NCBI GenBank assembly: GCA_905193995.1
Contig: CAJJQT010000054.1
Span: forward strand, 1 to 9,099
Length of the DNA: 9,099 nucleotides
Source of the DNA: an uncultured Porphyromonadaceae bacterium
Lineage (GTDB): Bacteria; Bacteroidota; Bacteroidia; Bacteroidales; Muribaculaceae
Direction of reading: 5' to 3'
Part shown: positions 7,660-9,099 of the stretch, piece after piece
Numbering within the stretch: position 1 is the stretch's first letter
Layout of the letters: every line of letters starts with the position of its first letter
Made by a program: the position numbers and the translations under genes
Notes under the pieces: generated by a model
The model's input: the letters and a program-made list of their open reading frames with translations, nothing else
The model's database searches: none
What the model was told of the DNA's origin: nothing

Positions 7660-8466
7660 TCATTGTTTTGATGAAAACGCAGCCGAGAGCTTCGGGGCCA
7701 TGGCAATGGCGCTCAGACGGTGTTCGAGCTCGGTGGACGACAGGCGGGGGGCGAGTTTTCCGCGGTAGGCGATGGATATGTTGCCGGTCTCCTCCGATAC
7801 GATGACGGCGATGGCGTCGGTGGCCTGGGCAATGCCGAGGGCCGAGCGGTGGCGCAGGCCCATGTATCGGGGCACGTCGCTGTCGTGGCTGACAGGCAGG
7901 ATGCATCCTGCGGCCTCAAGGCGCCCGTTGGCTATGATCAGGGCGCCGTCGTGGAGGGGTGAGTTCTTGAAGAAGATGTTCTCGATAAGCCGTGTGTTGA
8001 CGTTGGCGTCGATCATGTCGCCCGTCTTGGCATAGTTGTCGAGCGGCATTGTCTGCTCGATGACGATCAGGGCACCGGTCTTCGACTTCGACATGTTCAT
8101 GCAGGCGTAAACGACGGGCATGACCCAGGCCGTCTGCTTATTCTCTTCCTCGTCGCGGTGGTGGTGGAACAGCTTGGCCAGGAACCGCCAGCGGCGGTGT
8201 GATCCGAGCTCGACGAGGAAGCGCTTTATCTGGTCCTGGAAGAGGATCACGAGGATCAGCAGGCCGATGCTCATGAATTTGTCGAGGATGGTGCCGATCA
8301 GGCGCATGGCGAAGATTTCCGAAGCCAGGGCCCATACCACGATGAAAGCCATCACGCCGTAGAATATGTTGAGCGTGCCGGACTCTTTCATGAGCCGGTA
8401 GATATAGTAGAGCAGCAGCGCTACGAGTACTATATCAAGAATGTCTTTGATTCCAAGAACAGGCAT
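7660..8466 (-). CDS. cdaA: Membrane diadenylate cyclase CdaA (c-di-AMP synthase)
   Basis: Converts two ATP into cyclic di-AMP, a second messenger that in other bacteria controls potassium and osmolyte balance and cell-wall stability. The 268 residues match the family (B. subtilis CdaA is 273). Three hydrophobic helices lie at about 8-25, 33-52 and 59-77, followed by a basic/His-rich linker (89-104) and the DAC domain. The catalytic motifs are intact: DGA (173-175) within LHDGALII and RHR (205-207) within GLRHRSALG, with EETG at 225-228. It lacks the DisA DNA-binding domains, and the N-terminal helices mark it as CdaA. It lies between folP and lepA; the usual Firmicutes partners cdaR and glmM are not here. 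Eight C residues directly precede the ATG in the mRNA sense, and no Shine-Dalgarno sequence is present. The start fits because helix 1 begins immediately and the in-frame TGA of folP lies only 9 codons upstream. Confidence 0.96.
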   Translation of the reverse strand: MPVLGIKDILDIVLVALLLYYIYRLMKESGTLNIFYGVMAFIVVWALASEIFAMRLIGTILDKFMSIGLLILVILFQDQIKRFLVELGSHRRWRFLAKLFHHHRDEEENKQTAWVMPVVYACMNMSKSKTGALIVIEQTMPLDNYAKTGDMIDANVNTRLIENIFFKNSPLHDGALIIANGRLEAAGCILPVSHDSDVPRYMGLRHRSALGIAQATDAIAVIVSEETGNISIAYRGKLAPRLSSTELEHRLSAIAMAPKLSAAFSSKQ

Positions 8467-8474
8467 GGGGGGGG
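8467..8474 (-). repeat. C8 homopolymer directly before the cdaA start codon
   Basis: Eight consecutive G on the plus strand, read as eight C in the cdaA mRNA, end immediately before the ATG at 8466. The run occupies the place where the translation initiation region would be. It could vary in length by slippage, but a change would not shift the cdaA frame if ATG 8466 is the start. Confidence 0.8.
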
Positions 8475-8493
8475 AAGAGCGGGGTTTGTGAGT

Positions 8494-9099
8494 TCAGAAA
8501 TTCGGTTTATTGGCGTAGCGCGCCACAGCCTGGTGAATCTTCACGCACTGCACGGCGGCCCGAACGTCGTGAACGCGCAGGATGTCGGCCGAGCGGTCGA
8601 GCGCCTGGGTGTTGAGGGCCGTGGTGGCCTCGAGGGCGTCGTCGGGGGTGATTCCGAGCAGGCCGGTGGCCATCGACTTGCGCGAAAGGCCTACGAGGAT
8701 GGGGCGGTGGAGGAGTTTCAGCAGGTCAAGGTGGGCCAGCAGCTCGTAGTTCTGGTCGATGTTCTTGGCGAAGCCGAAGCCGGGGTCGACGATAATGTCG
8801 TTGACGCCGAGCAGCGACAGCTGTCCGAGGCGTTCGCCGATTTCCGAGAGGACTTCGGCGGCGACATTGCCGTAAGTCGCATAATCCTGCATGTCCTCGG
8901 GCTTGCCGCGCATATGCTGCAGGATATATGGCACGTTGAGTTCGGCCACGGTCTCGAACATGGCTTCGTCGAGTGTTCCGCCGGATATGTCGTTGACGAT
9001 GTCGGCGCCGAGCTCGGTGACGGCGCGGCGCGCCACATCGGCGCGGTAAGTGTCGACCGACACGACGGCGCGGTCGCCGCAGACGGCCTTGACGGTGGG
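8494..9099 (-). CDS. folP: Dihydropteroate synthase FolP, N-terminus cut by window edge
   Basis: Condenses 6-hydroxymethyl-7,8-dihydropterin diphosphate with p-aminobenzoate in folate synthesis; it is the target of sulfonamides. The frame is open to the right edge, so 201 C-terminal residues are visible and roughly 70-80 N-terminal residues, including the first pterin-binding loops, are missing. Seen in order: VVSVDTYR (the VDT pterin/metal motif), ADIVNDISGG, LQHMRGKPEDMQ, DPGFGFAKN, GLSRKS (substrate-binding Arg-Lys) and RVHDV (diphosphate-binding Arg-His). All expected active-site residues of this part are present. The GTG at 9063 cannot be the true start because homology continues upstream of it. 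The stop TGA lies 27 bases before cdaA and in the same reading frame. folP is probably the promoter-side gene of the unit, with the promoter outside the window. Confidence 0.97.
   Translation of the reverse strand, partial: PTVKAVCGDRAVVSVDTYRADVARRAVTELGADIVNDISGGTLDEAMFETVAELNVPYILQHMRGKPEDMQDYATYGNVAAEVLSEIGERLGQLSLLGVNDIIVDPGFGFAKNIDQNYELLAHLDLLKLLHRPILVGLSRKSMATGLLGITPDDALEATTALNTQALDRSADILRVHDVRAAVQCVKIHQAVARYANKPNF

Noticed and set aside
1..9099. Defence system, prophage, transposon, CRISPR array or RNA gene
   Set aside because: All long conserved frames are explained by seven housekeeping or envelope genes. No terminal repeats, spaced repeats, integrase, transposase or tRNA-like folds were seen.

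Overview
The window looks like a chromosomal segment of a Bacteroidota bacterium, most likely order Bacteroidales and possibly a GC-rich gut lineage such as Muribaculaceae (the family is a guess). The grounds are protein style (Wza and Wzc-like proteins, and a long NhaA with a charged insert), the absence of Shine-Dalgarno sequences before the starts, and two intergenic elements matching the Bacteroidales sigma-70 promoter form TTTG-N~20-TAnnTTTG. I see no mobile element, CRISPR array, tRNA, rRNA or defence locus. The region is mostly conserved core genes plus the start of a polysaccharide locus.

Layout. Positions 1-2625 (minus strand) hold the first two genes of an envelope polysaccharide operon. 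A Wza-like outer-membrane export lipoprotein comes first, followed 4 bases later by a Wzc-like chain-length/BY-kinase protein that runs off the left edge just before its Walker A motif. Positions 2626-2819 are a divergent intergenic region with a good promoter for wza and a plausible one for the gene to the right. Positions 2820-4235 (plus strand) encode a 12-helix MFS transporter that resembles the eukaryotic lysosomal MFSD1 family. A strong bidirectional terminator at 4250-4292 separates it from the convergent nhaA.

Positions 4336-5766 (minus strand) encode an NhaA Na+/H+ antiporter. It is preceded by a terminator at 5800-5832 that ends the operon upstream of it. That operon (minus strand, 9099 to 5841) is folP (right-edge partial, dihydropteroate synthase), cdaA (diadenylate cyclase) and lepA (elongation factor 4), with gaps of 27 and 28 bases.

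The genes form three functional groups: polysaccharide export and its control; transport (the MFS carrier and NhaA); and folate synthesis, c-di-AMP signalling and translation in one transcription unit. The points most worth a second look are the MFSD1-like transporter, the folP-cdaA-lepA arrangement without cdaR/glmM, and the C8 tract just before the cdaA start, where folP and cdaA also share a reading frame across one TGA. None of these amounts to a clearly new system.
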